Shown one piece after another: positions 12,687 to 12,868 of a DNA stretch of 12,868 bases. Numbering within the stretch: position 1 is the stretch's first letter; every line of letters starts with the position of its first letter. The position numbers were made by a program, and so were the translations under genes. The stretch comes from Burkholderiaceae bacterium. Lineage in GTDB: Bacteria; Pseudomonadota; Gammaproteobacteria; Burkholderiales; Burkholderiaceae_F. The DNA lies in assembly GCA_013813185.1 (NCBI GenBank), contig JACCSD010000212.1, forward strand, positions 1-12,868, written 5' to 3'. A model generated the notes under the pieces. The model was not told where the DNA came from and ran no database searches. It worked only from the letters and a program-made list of their open reading frames with translations.

Positions 12687-12868
12687 TTGTTAAACCTGTT
12701 GGCCGCGATTGCTTTGCTCGTGTGGGGCACGCATATCGTCCGCACCGGCGTCTTGCGCGTGTACGGGGCGAACCTGCGGCAGGTTCTGCGGCGCAGCGCC
12801 GGCAATCGCGGCACCAGCTTTGCTGCGGGCGTCGGAGTGACCGGATTGCTGCAGAGCTCGACCGCCAC
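12687..12868 (+). CDS. Na/Pi-cotransporter family protein, 3' end missing
   Basis: Start of an integral membrane protein running off the right edge; about 60 residues are visible. They give a hydrophobic helix LLAAIALLVWGTHIVRTGVL, a short Arg-rich loop ANLRQVLRRSAGNRG, and AAGVGVTGLLQSSTA, whose QSSTA is the hallmark of the Na/phosphate cotransporter (NptA, SLC34-like) family. The start is taken as a TTG at 12687, 22 bases after phnY; there is no ATG and the only AG-rich stretch (GAGG at 12666-12669) is far upstream, so the start is uncertain. Bacterial members such as E. coli YjbB have been linked to phosphate efflux. Placement after the phosphate-releasing enzyme suggests export of surplus phosphate, which is inference. 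A C-terminal PhoU-like domain may lie outside the window. Confidence 0.82.
   Translation, partial: MLNLLAAIALLVWGTHIVRTGVLRVYGANLRQVLRRSAGNRGTSFAAGVGVTGLLQSSTA

Noticed and set aside
11258..12868. Minus-strand open frame of 536 codons across phnY
   Set aside because: Antisense shadow of a clearly conserved dehydrogenase in high-GC DNA; Arg/His-rich composition without motifs.

Overview
The window reads as chromosomal DNA of a high-GC betaproteobacterium, most likely of the order Burkholderiales. Evidence: GC-rich codon use throughout, the phosphonate gene set and regulator type typical of that order, and a GC-rich REP-like repeat of a kind I associate with these genomes. I cannot name the genus.

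Layout. At the left edge are the last three quarters of alanine dehydrogenase (ald, +) and, 10 bases on, a ten-helix EamA/DMT transporter (+). A phospholipase D-type lipoprotein gene (+, ClsC-like) follows. The convergent gap 3439-3892 is filled by several inverted repeats and a probable terminator. From 8972 leftward on the minus strand runs a 2-aminoethylphosphonate (AEP) operon: phnS (periplasmic binding protein), phnT (ATPase), a fused double permease (phnU/phnV type) and phnW (AEP-pyruvate transaminase). From 9145 rightward on the plus strand runs the divergent operon: phnR (GntR/FCD regulator), phnA (phosphonoacetate hydrolase), phnY (phosphonoacetaldehyde dehydrogenase) and the start of a Na/Pi-cotransporter family gene cut by the window edge.

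Together the genes give a complete AEP-degrading route: import by PhnS-T-UV; PhnW converts AEP and pyruvate to phosphonoacetaldehyde and alanine; PhnY oxidises the aldehyde to phosphonoacetate; PhnA cleaves it to acetate and phosphate. Alanine dehydrogenase could regenerate pyruvate and release ammonium, and the Na/Pi protein could move the freed phosphate. No phosphonatase (phnX) is seen. The pathway itself is established; I do not claim a new system.

The less ordinary parts are in the non-coding DNA. The 172-base divergent region holds a perfect 12-bp palindrome nested in a wider dyad, placed over the -35 boxes of both promoters. Two strong hairpins, one with a T-tract, lie between phnS and phnT. 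In the 3439-3892 repeat complex two hairpins share a loop but have different, still-paired stems. A GC-rich repeat appears to supply about 30 extra residues at the N-terminus of PhnY.
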